7,205 nt of DNA from DASWRT01 sp036403035 (GTDB taxonomy: Bacteria; Pseudomonadota; Alphaproteobacteria; ATCC43930; CGMCC-115725). Shown piece after piece: positions 6,219 to 7,205 of this stretch (its first letter is position 1; the number at the start of each line of letters is the position of its first letter). A program made the translations under genes and the position numbers. The stretch lies in contig DASWRT010000446.1 in assembly GCA_036403035.1 (NCBI GenBank), positions 1 to 7,205 on the forward strand, read 5' to 3'. The notes beneath the pieces were generated by a model. The model did no database searches and was not told the DNA's origin. It saw only the letters and a program-made list of their open reading frames with translations.

Positions 6219-6252
6219 GGTACCGCCGGGGCAAGCCGGCCGGCGGCCTACC
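6219..6252. repeat. Imperfect inverted repeat, possible weak transcription end
   Basis: CCGCCGG (6223-6229) pairs with CCGGCGG (6240-6246) across a 10-base loop, and GGTA (6219-6222) pairs with TACC (6249-6252) past a 2-base bulge. It lies about 95 bases beyond the stop of the minus-strand gene at 6347. On that strand the next T-rich run is about 13 bases after the stem, so it is not a canonical terminator. Confidence 0.35.
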
Positions 6253-6346
6253 GAATCATACGCCGGCCTCGGTCGCCGACCGATGCAGGGCGGGCGCCGC
6301 TCATGCACTGCGGTGACCGATGAGGCAAGCCCAACGGCAGTTGGCA

Positions 6347-7205
6347 TCACTCCCCAACCGGGCCGGACGAATGCCGCCGCGCGCGGCGTCCGGCGGCATC
6401 GCCGCCGCCATCGCCCGCGACGACCGGCGTCGCCCCCCGGCGCGGCGTCACGACGCGCGTCGCCTGCCAGTCGCGGAAGCCGCTGCCGAGCGCCGGATCT
6501 GCCTGGAATTTCACGAAGTAGCCGAGGTCCGGCGCGTACCAGAACGTCGATTTCGCCTCGAAGCCGTTCTCGAACCGCCCTTTCTCCTCCCAGGTGATGA
6601 CGAACGCATCGAACGTCCCGGCCGGCACCGTGACCCGCTCGCGACCGGTCACGGTATAGGTCTCGTACCACGACATGGTGTACTGCTCCGGCATCAGGCG
6701 GCGCGAAACGAACCATTCCCGCTTGCCGACGCGGAGCGGCCAAAGCTTGCCGACTTCCTCTCCGCCCTGCTCGACCCAGTCGCTGTCGCCCGCCAGCAGC
6801 AGCGCATAGCGCGAATCGGCGCCGCCCGACCGCGTGCGGTACCAGCAGCGCAGTCCTTCCTGCCCGGTGAACTGAAGCCAGCCGCCGATCGACGTCTCGA
6901 TCACCGTTCCCGGTGTCGGACAATGGAAATCCTCAGGCGCGACGTTGGGCCGGCTGCTGCTGCCGGACATGGCGACAGCGGCCGCCGACGGCGTGGTGCT
7001 GAGCGCCCACCTTCCGTCCGTGCCCTGGCAGACGGCTGCCGACGCGCTGACCGGCTTGCCGTCGATCGTCACCGTCTGGAGATAGGTCCGGCAGGGATGC
7101 CCGGCGGAGTCGGTGTAGCTGCGCACCAGCGCCGGGCGGCCGGTCGCCGCCACGGCGCCGCCCGACATCGACGCGAACGACTGCCAGATCAGATTGCGCG
7201 CCGCG
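6347..7205 (-). CDS. Surface-antigen-like protein with an uncharacterised C-terminal domain (N terminus cut by right edge)
   Basis: The frame is open from the right edge, giving 285 visible residues; an ATG at 7168 is internal, since the reading before it (IWQSFAS) continues smoothly into the domain. Residues 1-65 resemble the C-terminal domain of 17 kDa surface-antigen-type lipoproteins: RSYTDSAGHPCRTYLQTVTIDGK, then VCQGTDGRW, with the two conserved Cys. Residues about 80-265 form a second, probably beta-rich region containing DFHCPTPGTVIET, a second Cys in RCWYRTRSGG, then VPAGTFDAFVITWEEKG and FWYAPDLGYFVKF. The last two blocks resemble those of several uncharacterised envelope proteins (DUF3108-like). 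The end is Gly/Arg-rich and looks disordered. The protein is probably exported, but its signal sequence lies outside the window. Transcription comes from beyond the right edge. Domain similarity is read by eye; the function is unknown. Confidence 0.75.
   Translation of the reverse strand, partial: AARNLIWQSFASMSGGAVAATGRPALVRSYTDSAGHPCRTYLQTVTIDGKPVSASAAVCQGTDGRWALSTTPSAAAVAMSGSSSRPNVAPEDFHCPTPGTVIETSIGGWLQFTGQEGLRCWYRTRSGGADSRYALLLAGDSDWVEQGGEEVGKLWPLRVGKREWFVSRRLMPEQYTMSWYETYTVTGRERVTVPAGTFDAFVITWEEKGRFENGFEAKSTFWYAPDLGYFVKFQADPALGSGFRDWQATRVVTPRRGATPVVAGDGGGDAAGRRARRHSSGPVGE

Larger units (their letters stand above)
6016..6346. other. Intergenic region between the Sel1 gene and the surface-antigen-like gene
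   Basis: These 331 bases contain the candidate promoter for the Sel1 gene (6043-6071), an A/T-rich patch with two TTAAG copies (6181-6210) that stands out from its G+C-rich surroundings, and an imperfect hairpin (6219-6252). No conserved protein is recognisable on either strand; the open frames here are extensions of antisense or shifted readings of the flanking genes. Confidence 0.55.

Noticed and set aside
6114..6923. Minus-strand open frame of 269 codons in the intergenic region and the surface-antigen-like gene
   Set aside because: Over most of its length it is a shifted reading of the gene ending at 6347; its end in the intergenic region shows no recognisable protein.

Overview
The window is G+C-rich and densely coding, with strong third-position G/C bias. 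Gene content and style (a family 5 solute-binding protein beside small catabolic enzymes, a Sel1-type repeat protein with a Pro/Ala linker, a 17 kDa surface-antigen-like domain) suggest a proteobacterium, most likely an alphaproteobacterium. That assignment rests on family and composition, not on a marker gene. No mobile element, CRISPR array, tRNA or rRNA is visible.

Layout. Positions 1-147 (+) hold the last 48 residues of a GNAT-type acetyltransferase. It converges, with 17 bases between stops, on a compact minus-strand operon at 4444-165. In transcription order the operon encodes a DUF2848 protein, a DUF1445 putative hydro-lyase (D-glutamate cyclase-like family), an aspartoacylase/succinylglutamate-desuccinylase-type zinc deacylase (DoeB-like), and a secreted dipeptide/oligopeptide-type solute-binding protein whose start overlaps the deacylase stop. 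The 317-base gap at 4445-4761 holds the operon's upstream region, several small inverted repeats and a strong intrinsic terminator that works only on the plus strand. The terminator has no obvious plus-strand gene before it, so a small RNA is possible. Next is a minus-strand membrane-anchored Sel1/TPR protein (6015-4762), then a 331-base intergenic region with its probable promoter. A minus-strand gene cut by the right edge (7205-6347) encodes a protein with a surface-antigen-like domain followed by an uncharacterised beta-rich domain.

How the genes may work together. The four-gene operon reads as a small uptake-and-breakdown unit. The periplasmic protein would capture an amino-acid-derived or peptide-like compound, the deacylase would remove an N-acyl group, and the DUF1445 and DUF2848 proteins would process the product by dehydration/hydration or ring opening. 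No permease or ATPase gene is present and both ends of the operon are visible, so the binding protein must use transporter subunits encoded elsewhere. The substrate is unknown. This operon is the best candidate in the window for an undescribed pathway; the other regions look ordinary.
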